DNA of 8,593 nucleotides. Source: Pseudomonadota bacterium (lineage in GTDB: Bacteria > Bdellovibrionota > Oligoflexia > Oligoflexales > Oligoflexaceae). The stretch covers positions 1-8,593 of the forward strand of contig JAKQGS010000399.1 in assembly GCA_029556045.1 (NCBI GenBank). The letters are read 5' to 3'. Shown here in pieces: positions 1 through 6,760 of this stretch (the stretch's first letter is position 1; each line of letters starts with the position of its first letter). Under the pieces are notes generated by a model. That model saw only the letters and a program-made list of their open reading frames with translations. It ran no database searches and was not told the origin of the DNA. Both the position numbers and the translations under genes were made by a program.

Positions 1-1
1 C

Positions 2-943
2 AGCAGCAAGGCCCCCTTTATCCGCCAACTGGACTTCCCTTACGCCGCTGGCGTGGCCAACGATTCCACCCTGGCCCTCAACAAGCAACTGGATGGTTCG
101 GGTGCCCTTAGCGACACCAGCCTGGCGGCTCCCATCTTGGACGCGTACCAGGGACAGCACCAGTACGGACGCGTCAGTGTGATGCCCAATATCGTGATGG
201 GTCGCTTCATGATGGGCGTGATTCAGGACACCCAAATGGCGGCCCTGCGCACCGACGACACCAATGGTTTGATCGACACCCACTACCGCACCGTGAGCGG
301 CGCCGGAGCGGGATTTAGTTTCACCGACAATGAGGAACGCTTTTCCCTCGGCGTCTTTGGCACATCGTTGACCCGCAAGGTGACCCGTGGACAATTCACT
401 TTTGATGAAATCAACGATCCGGACCAGCGCAAGTCAGTCTTTGGCGCCAACTCCACCACCTATTCCGGCATGGCCTCCCACGCCGGGCTTCTGTGGCGTG
501 TGGCCAAAAACGGTGCCCCCACCCTCTCGCTTTCGCTTCGCGATGTGGGCAATACCCATTACAAAACCAGCGATGGCAGCGCTGAAGACGTGGTGGCGGA
601 AGATGCCACCCTGGGATTCTCCATCTCGCCGCGCCTGGGAAAATGGGGCATCCTGAATTACACCGTCGAAGGGGGCCGCCTGCGGGACAAAGACACCTCA
701 CTCCAGAAAAAAATGCGCACCGGCCTCGAACTGCAGCTGGGCCAAACCTTTGGCAGCCGTGCTCCCGTCAGCATTCAATCCGGTTATAACAGCGCCGGCG
801 CTTCCTATGGCCTGCAACTGCATATCGGCATCATTTCCCTCGGGGCCGCCTCGTTTGCAGAAGATATTGGCAGCAATAACATTCGCGTGATAGAAAGGAG
901 GAAAGCTGTCCATCTAAGACTCAATGTTGCTGATTTTGAATGA
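2..943 (+). CDS. Outer-membrane beta-barrel-like protein, 3' part
   Basis: The reading frame is open from the left edge, so the true start lies outside the window and about 313 residues are visible. A GTG at 53 is only an internal candidate. The visible part is rich in short alternating hydrophobic/polar stretches separated by Gly/Asn/Asp turns, for example the segments around [15 protein letters not shown] and [20 protein letters not shown]. This is the look of an amphipathic transmembrane beta-barrel. The last strand ends in ...LNVADFE, with an aromatic one residue from the C-terminus, close to the usual outer-membrane-protein ending. No helical membrane segment is seen. It weakly resembles TraF-like or PorV-like barrel proteins, but I cannot assign a family or a substrate. 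Its stop overlaps the ccmA start (ATGA at 940-943), so it is probably translated together with ccmA. A strong Shine-Dalgarno-like AAGGAGG lies inside its 3' end at 895-901. Confidence 0.7.
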   Translation, partial: SSKAPFIRQLDFPYAAGVANDSTLALNKQLDGSGALSDTSLAAPILDAYQGQHQYGRVSVMPNIVMGRFMMGVIQDTQMAALRTDDTNGLIDTHYRTVSGAGAGFSFTDNEERFSLGVFGTSLTRKVTRGQFTFDEINDPDQRKSVFGANSTTYSGMASHAGLLWRVAKNGAPTLSLSLRDVGNTHYKTSDGSAEDVVAEDATLGFSISPRLGKWGILNYTVEGGRLRDKDTSLQKKMRTGLELQLGQTFGSRAPVSIQSGYNSAGASYGLQLHIGIISLGAASFAEDIGSNNIRVIERRKAVHLRLNVADFE

Positions 944-1593
944 GTGGCCCATTGCTGACCGTCAACCAACTCAATTTTTCCTACCCCTTTCGTCCCATTT
1001 TTAAAAATGTGAGCTTCGCGGTAGAGCGCGGCGAGATGCTGCATCTTGTGGGTCCCAACGGCTGCGGCAAGTCCACCCTGATGGCGGTTTTGGCGGGGTT
1101 GCTCAGCGAGTCCGCCGGCGAAATCGTGATCCACGACGCCCATGGGGCATCCCAGACCACATGGCGCTCCCTGTGCATGGAATACCTTCCGGCGGAGGCT
1201 AATGGGTTATTTGGCAAAATGGACGCACTCACCAATCTGGCCTACTGGCGTCAACTGCGTGGCCTGACCGACGACGAAAGCATACTACGGGAAGCCCTGA
1301 CCCGCTGGGCTATCCCGGAAGAACTGGTGACCATCCGCTTTCCGGTGGAAAAATTCTCCACCGGCATGAAACGACGGCTGGCCCTGGCCCGTGTGGAGAT
1401 TTCCGGGGCCGCCTGCTGGCTCCTGGATGAGCCCCTCTACGGCCTGGACATCAAAGGCATCGAGACGTTTCAGCAAATGATCCGACGTCATCTGGACAGC
1501 GGTGGCTGCGTGGTGGTGGTGAGCCATGATGTGCAGCCCCTGCAGATGTTTCGCCCCCGTGTCCTCAACCTCCAGACGGGAGGTCACCCATGA
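940..1593 (+). CDS. ccmA: CcmA, heme exporter ATP-binding protein
   Basis: This is the cytoplasmic ATPase of the CcmABCD complex. With CcmB it uses ATP hydrolysis to release holo-CcmE from CcmCD so that heme can pass to the ligase. At 217 aa it has the usual CcmA length. Visible motifs are Walker [10 protein letters not shown] (38-46), signature FSTGM (139-143), Walker B with catalytic Glu in CWLLDEP (159-165, E164), the D-loop (GLD, 168-170) and the H-loop His in VVSHD (H196). The Q-loop is unusual: no Gln occurs between residues 73 and 104, and the corresponding segment reads YLPAEANG with Glu86 where Gln is expected. The start is fixed by the ATGA overlap with the upstream barrel gene and by a TGA in the same frame at 931. 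There is no close Shine-Dalgarno, so translation is probably coupled. Its own stop overlaps ccmB. Confidence 0.93.
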   Translation: MSGPLLTVNQLNFSYPFRPIFKNVSFAVERGEMLHLVGPNGCGKSTLMAVLAGLLSESAGEIVIHDAHGASQTTWRSLCMEYLPAEANGLFGKMDALTNLAYWRQLRGLTDDESILREALTRWAIPEELVTIRFPVEKFSTGMKRRLALARVEISGAACWLLDEPLYGLDIKGIETFQQMIRRHLDSGGCVVVVSHDVQPLQMFRPRVLNLQTGGHP

Positions 1594-2291
1594 AACCAGT
1601 GTCCTTTCTCACACAGTTTTGGGTGATTTTTCGGCAGAGCATGCGGGCGGAAGTGTCGTCACCGGAGCGCTGGTTGTCCCCCTTACTGTTTGCCATGACG
1701 ATTATTCTGCTGTTCTCCTTCGCTTTTGGGCGCATCGAGCGGGAATTTATCGCCCGTTTTTTTATGGCTGAGACCTATCTCACCATGTTTTTTGCGCTGC
1801 AGCTGAGTTTTTCCCGCGCCCTCGAACCGGATACGCAGGACCGCGTCTTTGATTTGATGCGGGCCTATCCGGTGCGGCCTGTGGCGTGGTTTGCAGCCAA
1901 ATTCGCGGTGGTGCTGCTGATGGGCACCGCCATTGTGATCCCCACCCTCTTCCTATCGGAATTTTTTCTGGGTGAGGCCAATGCCTCTTTTGTAAACAGC
2001 TCAGTGGTGGTGGTGACACTGATGGCCCTGGCGGGCATGGGGGCCCTGGGAGTTCTGTTGTCCACCATGATGATGAAATCCGGCGCGAAACAGATCCTCT
2101 ATCCCCTGCTCTACTTCCCCCTCACCACACCGGTGCTGCTGGCGGCGGTGGAGTCCACCCGCGCCATCGTCATGGACGGAGAATCCCTGTCGGGGCTGAC
2201 CTCGTCGTGGTTGGGTCTTTTAATCATCTTTGATTGCATTTATATTACCCTAGGCACCTTGCTTTTTGAGGAGCTGGTGCACGCGGAATAA
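1590..2291 (+). CDS. ccmB: CcmB, heme exporter membrane protein
   Basis: This is the integral-membrane partner of CcmA in System I cytochrome c maturation. Its 233 aa are slightly more than the roughly 220 usual for the family. Six hydrophobic segments can be seen, near residues 29-47, 57-75, 101-128, 137-160, 167-188 and 205-226. The cytoplasmic loop [17 protein letters not shown] (74-90), followed by a Pro/Arg stretch, matches the family pattern of a basic residue followed by an acidic D..D segment after the second helix, which is where CcmA is thought to dock. The gene overlaps ccmA by 4 nt (ATGA, 1590-1593), and GGGAGG at 1578-1583 gives a 6-nt spacing to the start. The stop TAA is followed by a short 21-nt gap before ccmC. 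Confidence 0.92.
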   Translation: MKPVSFLTQFWVIFRQSMRAEVSSPERWLSPLLFAMTIILLFSFAFGRIEREFIARFFMAETYLTMFFALQLSFSRALEPDTQDRVFDLMRAYPVRPVAWFAAKFAVVLLMGTAIVIPTLFLSEFFLGEANASFVNSSVVVVTLMALAGMGALGVLLSTMMMKSGAKQILYPLLYFPLTTPVLLAAVESTRAIVMDGESLSGLTSSWLGLLIIFDCIYITLGTLLFEELVHAE

Positions 2292-2312
2292 ACCCCAACC
2301 AAGGACCCCAGA

Positions 2313-2999
2313 ATGCTGGCATCGGAAGATCGCAAACATCTTGCGTCGGGATTGATTATTTTTGCCCTGCTGCTGGCCTCCTGGTATTGGGCCCTGGTGA
2401 AGGCTCCCACCGAAGCCGCCATGGGAGAGGTCTACCGGATTATCTATCTGCATGTTCCCTCCGCCTTCACCGCCTTTTTTTCCTCGCTGGTGCTGTGCAT
2501 CTTCAGTGTCTGGGGCATCTGGAAAAAAGACGAGCGGGCCATGGTGTGGGGCAAAGCCTGCGCCGAAGTGGGATTTATTTTCACCCTGCTGACCCTGGCC
2601 ACCGGCTCCATCTGGGGACGCCCCACCTGGGGTGTGTGGTGGACCTGGGACGCCCGCCTCACCACCACGCTGCTGCTGGCGCTGCTCTATGCAGGATATC
2701 TGATTCTTTACGGTTCCCTCACCCCGGGGGCCCAGAGGACCCGCATCTGTTCGGTGCTGGGAATTCTGATCTTTGCGGATGTGCCGATCATCTACAAAAG
2801 CGTCACCTGGTGGCGTGCTCTGCACCAGCCCCCCACCCTGATGCGTCCGGGGGGGGCCACCATTGCCCCCGAGATGTTTAACACCCTGATGGTTTGTCTG
2901 GTGGTGATGCTGGCGGTCGGCTACTGGATGATGCGGCAGCGGGCCTACAATATGGGCCTGGAACACGATCTGGAAAAACAATCCTACGCCAGTTTGTAA
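2313..2999 (+). CDS. ccmC: CcmC, heme-handling WWD protein
   Basis: CcmC binds heme at the periplasmic face of the inner membrane and attaches it to CcmE. At 228 aa it is slightly short of typical CcmC. The diagnostic tryptophan-rich WWD motif is present at residues 101-113 (WGRPTWGVWWTWD). The two conserved periplasmic heme-ligand histidines are visible as H47 in IYLHVPS and H171 in WWRALHQP, on either side of the WWD loop. Six hydrophobic helices alternate with short loops, and the C-terminus is charged and cytoplasmic. AAGGA at 2301-2305 lies 7 nt before the ATG. CcmF and NrfE share the WWD domain but are far longer, which excludes them. The gene sits 21 nt after ccmB and 22 nt before ccmD, so it belongs to the same transcript. 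Confidence 0.95.
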   Translation: MLASEDRKHLASGLIIFALLLASWYWALVKAPTEAAMGEVYRIIYLHVPSAFTAFFSSLVLCIFSVWGIWKKDERAMVWGKACAEVGFIFTLLTLATGSIWGRPTWGVWWTWDARLTTTLLLALLYAGYLILYGSLTPGAQRTRICSVLGILIFADVPIIYKSVTWWRALHQPPTLMRPGGATIAPEMFNTLMVCLVVMLAVGYWMMRQRAYNMGLEHDLEKQSYASL

Positions 3000-3021
3000 G
3001 TTTTTTAGGGAGATTTGTCGG

Positions 3022-3174
3022 ATGAATTTTGGTGGCAACATGAATCCCGTACCTTTTATCGCGGGGGCCTATGGCCTGGCGATTTTTCTCCTGGCGGGCT
3101 ATTCCGTCTGGATGTTTCAACGGCGTAAAAAATTGCGGCTGCTCAAAGCGGCCGTCAGTGGAAAGGGGCCCTAA
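3022..3174 (+). CDS. ccmD: CcmD, small heme-exporter subunit
   Basis: This 50-residue protein is short enough to be missed by length-filtered gene callers. It has the CcmD design: a short N-terminus, the motif FIAGAYGLAIFLLAGYS (12-28) that opens a single transmembrane helix, and an immediate basic tail (QRRKKLRLLK, 33-42). The helix has the Y-G-L signature typical of CcmD. In the known system CcmD binds CcmC and CcmE and is needed for holo-CcmE release. AGGGAG at 3007-3012 lies 9 nt before the ATG at 3022. An in-frame ATG at 3040 is a less well supported alternative. It lies between ccmC (22 nt gap) and ccmE (3 nt gap), exactly the canonical ccmD slot. Confidence 0.88.
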   Translation: MNFGGNMNPVPFIAGAYGLAIFLLAGYSVWMFQRRKKLRLLKAAVSGKGP

Positions 3175-3177
3175 GTC

Positions 3178-3666
3178 ATGGCAGCAAACAAAAGCGGCAA
3201 TCTCAAGTGGCTGGTGGGTGGCGGTATTATCGCGGTGGCGGTGGCTGCCATCTCCACTCTGAACTTTGGCACTTCGGTGGTGTATTTTTACACCCCGGCA
3301 GAAGCGGTCACCAAAGCCACGGAACTGAGCGCTAAAACCATCAAGGTTGGAGCGCTGGTAAAACCCGGTAGCGTGCAATGGGAGCCGGAAGCCCTGAACC
3401 TGAACTTTATGCTGACGGACCTCAAAGGTAATGAAATCGCGGTCAGCCATCACGGCACCCCACCGGACATGTTTAAGGAAAACCAGGGGGTCGTCGTGGA
3501 AGGCCGCATCGACGGGGGTGGCAAGAACTTTGTGGCCACCAACCTGATGGTGAAACACTCCGAAGAGTATAAAAAGCCGGATGACCATGCCTCCATGGAC
3601 AAGATGCTTTTGGAAAAGTCTATTTTTAAGGGTGAAAAACCACCCGTGGCGGGGAGCCAACCATGA
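3178..3666 (+). CDS. ccmE: CcmE, periplasmic heme chaperone
   Basis: CcmE receives heme from CcmC through a covalent bond to one histidine and carries it to the CcmF/H ligase. The 162-aa sequence has a membrane anchor near residues 11-28 and an OB-fold domain with the family stretches KVGALVKPGSVQW (56-68) and GVVVEGRI (104-111). The heme-attachment motif is KHSEEY, with His127 as the predicted covalent ligand and Tyr131 as the conserved neighbour. A Lys/Pro/Asp-rich flexible tail follows, as usual. The gene starts 3 nt after ccmD and overlaps ccmG by ATGA. No CXXXY-type ligand motif is present, so this is the classical His-type CcmE. Confidence 0.94.
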   Translation: MAANKSGNLKWLVGGGIIAVAVAAISTLNFGTSVVYFYTPAEAVTKATELSAKTIKVGALVKPGSVQWEPEALNLNFMLTDLKGNEIAVSHHGTPPDMFKENQGVVVEGRIDGGGKNFVATNLMVKHSEEYKKPDDHASMDKMLLEKSIFKGEKPPVAGSQP

Positions 3667-4241
3667 GTGAAGAAGTTTTAGAAGTCCGCCGCAACGGCAA
3701 ACCCCGCCACCGCATGATCTCCCTGATCCTGGTGGGTATTGTGACCGTCATTATCGGCGTCCTTTGGCGAGGACTGGGCATCAACCAATCCCAGATTCCC
3801 TCCGCCCAAATCAACAAGCCGGCCCATGATTTTTCGGTAAAATTTGTGCAGGGGCAGCAGTGGCTGAACAACACCCCGAACGATCACTTTAAACTGGCGG
3901 ATTTTCGCGGCAAGCCTCTGATCCTGAACTTCTGGGCCAGCTGGTGCGCCAGCTGCCGGGACGAGGCCCGCGATATCGAAAAATTCTGGAAGGCCCATCC
4001 CGAGGTTGCTGTCGTGGGGATTGCGATCCAGGACACCCTGGAAAACGCCCAGCAGTTTGCCCAGGCTTATGGCAAGACCTATATTCTAGGCTTGGATGAG
4101 GACGGCATGGCCGGCATCGACTACGGGGTGACCGGTGTGCCAGAAACTTTTGTCATCGACCGCAACGGCACCATCGTGCACCGTGAAGCCGGTCCGGTGA
4201 ATGTGGCCATGCTGGAGAAACTGATTAAACTCGTACCTTAG
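3663..4241 (+). CDS. ccmG: CcmG/DsbE thiol-disulfide oxidoreductase
   Basis: This is a membrane-anchored periplasmic thioredoxin-fold reductase that keeps the CXXCH cysteines of apocytochrome c reduced for heme attachment. The sequence (192 aa) has a basic cytoplasmic N-terminus, one transmembrane anchor around residues 18-34, and a thioredoxin domain from about residue 53. The active site is WCASC (C95, C98) within NFWASWCASC. The cis-Pro loop GVPETFVID (158-166, Pro160) matches the CcmG/DsbE/TlpA/ResA group. Position in the ccm operon favours CcmG over a general TlpA/ResA paralogue. It overlaps ccmE by 4 nt with GGGGAG just upstream. Canonical ccmF, normally before this gene, and ccmH, normally after it, are absent here. 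Confidence 0.88.
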   Translation: MSEEVLEVRRNGKPRHRMISLILVGIVTVIIGVLWRGLGINQSQIPSAQINKPAHDFSVKFVQGQQWLNNTPNDHFKLADFRGKPLILNFWASWCASCRDEARDIEKFWKAHPEVAVVGIAIQDTLENAQQFAQAYGKTYILGLDEDGMAGIDYGVTGVPETFVIDRNGTIVHREAGPVNVAMLEKLIKLVP

Positions 4242-4252
4242 AAGTCATCACG

Positions 4253-4672
4253 ATGAACCCAGATATCCGATGGAAACAGCGATTTGCCAATTATCAAAAG
4301 GCTCTTTCCGAATTGCGGGAAGCCATTCAGATCAGCAGAACTCGTGAGCTTTCGAAATTGGAAAAGCAGGGACTGATTCAGGGGTTTGAATATACTCACG
4401 AACTAGCCTGGACTTTGATGAAGGATTATATCGAATACCAAGGGCCAGCGGAGGTGAAAGGATCACGGGACGCCACACGCGAAGCTTTCAAAAGAGGCCT
4501 GATCACCGATGGCACACAGTGGATGGACATGATTCGCGGCCGCAATCTGACCTCACATACCTATAATCAATCCTCTGCCAACCAATTGGCTCAGACCATC
4601 ATCGACCATTTTTATCCCTTGTTTGAGGAGTTAAACCGGACGTTTGAGTCACTGCTTAAAAAAGGAGGATAG
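4253..4672 (+). CDS. hepT: HEPN toxin, HI0074/HepT-like
   Basis: This 139-residue all-helical protein matches the HI0074 family, once called nucleotidyltransferase substrate-binding proteins and now recognised as HEPN-domain toxins with RNase activity. The HEPN signature RX4HXY is exact as RNLTSHTY (97-104). Arg97 and His102 would be catalytic, and Tyr104 corresponds to the tyrosine AMPylated by MntA in characterised HepT/MntA pairs. The family stretch QGFEYTHELAWTLMKDY (43-59) is also visible. The gene begins 11 nt after ccmG with no good Shine-Dalgarno sequence, so its expression probably depends on readthrough from the ccm operon and may be weak. The MNT gene follows after 3 nt, in the same order as HI0074/HI0073. 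The toxin role is inferred from homology. Confidence 0.88.
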   Translation: MNPDIRWKQRFANYQKALSELREAIQISRTRELSKLEKQGLIQGFEYTHELAWTLMKDYIEYQGPAEVKGSRDATREAFKRGLITDGTQWMDMIRGRNLTSHTYNQSSANQLAQTIIDHFYPLFEELNRTFESLLKKGG

Positions 4673-4675
4673 GCG

Positions 4676-4996
4676 ATGCCATTTGGCCTGAGCGACGATG
4701 AAGTCAGCCGCATCCACCAGGTTTTGCGGAAGCTCCCCAAACTCACGAAAGTGCTCATCTATGGCTCTCGCGCCAAAGGAAACTTCAAACCGTCCTCCGA
4801 CATTGATCTCACCCTGATTGGTGAAAACCTGAGTTTTTCCGACTTGGCACACCTTGACACGGAACTCGACGATCTGTTGTTACCCTATACTTTTGATCTG
4901 TCGATCTATCTGGATATTGAAAATCCCGATTTAAAAGACCACATCGATCGTGTGGGCAAAGTGTTCTACCAGCTCACCGCTACCACGACAGGCTGA
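4676..4996 (+). CDS. mntA: MNT-fold nucleotidyltransferase antitoxin, MntA-like
   Basis: This is a minimal nucleotidyltransferase (106 aa) of the polymerase-beta superfamily and partner of the HEPN protein. The catalytic signature is complete: G30-S31 in YGSRAKGNF, the paired aspartates D42 and D44 in SSDIDL, and a third acidic residue D74 in YTFDLSIY. An intact triad suggests that it is an active enzyme. In studied pairs the MntA protein neutralises HepT by adding AMP to the tyrosine of the RX4HXY motif. The start is well supported by AGGAGG at 4663-4668, 7 nt upstream, much stronger than the toxin's own site. Its stop lies inside the 3' end of the opposite-strand gene, giving a 17-bp convergent overlap. 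Confidence 0.88.
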   Translation: MPFGLSDDEVSRIHQVLRKLPKLTKVLIYGSRAKGNFKPSSDIDLTLIGENLSFSDLAHLDTELDDLLLPYTFDLSIYLDIENPDLKDHIDRVGKVFYQLTATTTG

Positions 4997-6599
4997 GTCC
5001 GAGTCCGGCAAAGGTCATACCGATGATTTTAACCGCTTGAGTCGGACCCTGCTGGGATTTGTTTTTCAAATAAATGTCTTCGCGGGCCAAAAAGGCCAGA
5101 TAAGAGAGGCTGGCATTGCCCCCGATGCCACCACCCTTGAGGAACAGGTCAAGTCCATAACGGGTGGAGCGGGCCTCCTGACTGTCGTCAGCAAATCCGG
5201 TAAAATCCTGAGAAGCCCATCCGCGTAAAATATAGAAAAATTTTGCGAGTTCGGCGTCCAATTCCAAACCCAAGGACGTCGCACCGTTGATGTGAGCCTC
5301 CTGAACGGAAAAGATCAACGGCGTAACGGACTGAATCACCGAAACGCGAGCGTCCGATGAATAACGTCCAAGGCGCGGGGTCACATGGAATTTATCCACA
5401 AGTCCGGGGGACGGGATTTCAAAGGCCCATCCCAGGAGAGTGCGAGACAGTAAAAACGACTGGTCGGTGCCATCTTTATTGACCTTAACCTCGGGAATCT
5501 GGTCATGGATCAACCGCAAGCCCGCCAGGTAACCACCGCGCATTTCCAGGAGCAAACCCAGGATGCGAAACTGATGCATCAGGGGAGAATCCTTCGAACT
5601 AAGGGAAATGCCATAACGGACTCCGAAATAACCGGCGGCCGTCTGGTTGGCGATGGATTCAAAAAATGCGTCCATGCCTGGTTTGCGGGCGTCCCATATC
5701 GAGGTGTCCCAGGCTTTTTCCTCCTTGACATCCTCGGGGATTTTTTCAATTTGCTCAGACTTCAGCTGGGAAACATCGGTTTCCTCCAGTTTTTTACTGA
5801 GAACTTCTGGAGGCAGGTTTTCGATATCTTCCTGCGGCAAAGCCAGGAGTTCGTCGATTTTGGATTCATCGGGTTTAGCGAGGACTTTCTGGCGTTTAGC
5901 CTCTTCCCGCTCCCGTTCCTCCGCTTCCTGTTGTAACTGACGGAGTTTAGCTTCCCGCTGCACCAATTCTTCCGCAGGAATTTTTGTCTGAGGTTCCGTC
6001 ACGATGGTGGCGATAATGAAGGGCCTTTTTTCAGGGGATCGATACTCTTTGTCAGTGATGCCATTCAGTTTTCGGGAGTATTCCAACCAGGCTGTCGTTG
6101 GGAAATACCGGAAGGGCGAGTTGGGAAGCTTCTGATTTAGTCGTTCCAGGGCGGCATCCACATGAGGGAGTATTTTGAGCCAGACGATCTGGAATTGAAG
6201 TTGCGGCTCTTCCCCATTGGAGAGGGGGGCTGGGGGTTCTATCGAAATAGGATTCAATCGCATTTGGAGTTCGGTGGGGATCTGTTTGACCAGGACCTGA
6301 GGAATCACCAGGGTGAGCGTCGTGTCATCCTGCACCTGTTCGCGGATGATGAGGCCCGGGTTTATCTGGCGATGAATTTCAACCCACCCGGCCTGGCCAT
6401 AGAGGCGAAAGGGAGAATTTGCGGAACCAATCCCCAAGTCGTATAAGACCCGCGACAAGATATCGCCTTTTTTAACTTTGAATTGGTAAAGAGCCACACT
6501 CTCGACGGGGGATGGGGCACTGTATGAAAGTTCACCGCTCGCCAGAAGGACCGTGATCGCTAGGAACTTCAGAATAGATAGGAGTCTCCAGCATGTCAT
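4980..6599 (-). CDS. Exported LysM-like, coiled-coil and C-terminal barrel protein
   Basis: I do not recognise a named family. Read from ATG at 6599, the protein has 539 residues. A Sec signal peptide occupies 1-28 (hydrophobic core, then SYSA before Pro), with no lipobox Cys. Residues 38-100 are LysM-like: YQFKVKKGDILSRVL, then WVEIHRQIN, ending in LVIP. A second related motif sits at 160-179. A Glu/Arg/Gln-rich coiled coil spans about 208-240, and an octad repeat lies at 254-291. From about 296 the sequence shows alternating beta-strand patterns and ends in GLSLSW, a C-terminal aromatic like that of outer-membrane barrels. I infer a protein anchored in the outer membrane whose N-terminus contacts peptidoglycan. 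The 6599 start has GAGG 9 nt upstream. ATGs at 6614, 6659 and 6671 are in frame but lack well-spaced sites. Confidence 0.75.
   Translation of the reverse strand: MTCWRLLSILKFLAITVLLASGELSYSAPSPVESVALYQFKVKKGDILSRVLYDLGIGSANSPFRLYGQAGWVEIHRQINPGLIIREQVQDDTTLTLVIPQVLVKQIPTELQMRLNPISIEPPAPLSNGEEPQLQFQIVWLKILPHVDAALERLNQKLPNSPFRYFPTTAWLEYSRKLNGITDKEYRSPEKRPFIIATIVTEPQTKIPAEELVQREAKLRQLQQEAEEREREEAKRQKVLAKPDESKIDELLALPQEDIENLPPEVLSKKLEETDVSQLKSEQIEKIPEDVKEEKAWDTSIWDARKPGMDAFFESIANQTAAGYFGVRYGISLSSKDSPLMHQFRILGLLLEMRGGYLAGLRLIHDQIPEVKVNKDGTDQSFLLSRTLLGWAFEIPSPGLVDKFHVTPRLGRYSSDARVSVIQSVTPLIFSVQEAHINGATSLGLELDAELAKFFYILRGWASQDFTGFADDSQEARSTRYGLDLFLKGGGIGGNASLSYLAFLAREDIYLKNKSQQGPTQAVKIIGMTFAGLGLSLSW
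5727..5840 (-). repeat. Five-unit eight-residue Leu/Glu repeat
   Basis: Residues 254-291 of the exported protein read as successive units LPQEDIEN, LPPEVLSK(K), LEETDVSQ, LKSEQIEK and IPEDV, with a period of eight apart from one extra Lys. The consensus is a Leu/Ile, often Pro, an acidic residue at position 3 or 4, an Ile/Leu/Val near position 6, then a polar residue. It resembles the degenerate LTPEQI-type linkers of some exported proteins. It sits between the coiled coil and the barrel-like domain. Confidence 0.5.
6063..6419 (-). repeat. Two copies of an NSPFR...W.E..R..N motif
   Basis: Within the exported protein, residues 61-80 (DNA 6360-6419) and 160-179 (DNA 6063-6122) share a 20-residue ungapped motif. 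Both begin NSPFR, both have W-x-E at positions 12-14 and both end R-x-x-N. This gives 9 identities in 20, plus conservative L/I/V and Q/K pairs. The first copy lies in the LysM-like module; the second is followed by NGITD, also LysM-like. The coordinates span both copies and the roughly 240-bp segment between them. Confidence 0.6.
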
Positions 6600-6760
6600 G
6601 GGTGAGCGCCTCATGCATTCAATCAAATGCGAAGATGGAACGAGATATAGATTTGCCATGGACTGTACCATAGTCCTAAAAAAATTGAAAAATGAAAGGC
6701 CTATCAGAAATTCAGGTCATGATTTGATAGAGAATCCAGACGATGAAATATGCGATAAGC

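Noticed and set aside
2250..3041. 263-codon minus-strand open frame
   Set aside because: It is antisense to ccmC, which has all WWD and His signatures; its product is His/Gly/Gln-rich, typical of a shadow frame in G+C-rich DNA.
2878..3660. 260-codon minus-strand open frame
   Set aside because: It is antisense to ccmD and ccmE, both well supported; it has no recognisable domain.
5505..5940. Plus-strand frames of 143 and 97 codons within 5505-5940
   Set aside because: They are shadows of the coiled-coil and octad-repeat region of the minus-strand gene; the Phe/Leu/Ser-rich products mirror its Glu/Lys/Gln codons.
6600..6671. Start of the minus-strand exported protein at 6671, 6659 or 6614
   Set aside because: The 6671 start has AGGA only 2 nt away and would place about 24 residues before a typical signal peptide. 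The 6659 and 6614 starts lack ribosome sites. 6599 has GAGG at 9 nt and a normal signal peptide, so it was preferred.
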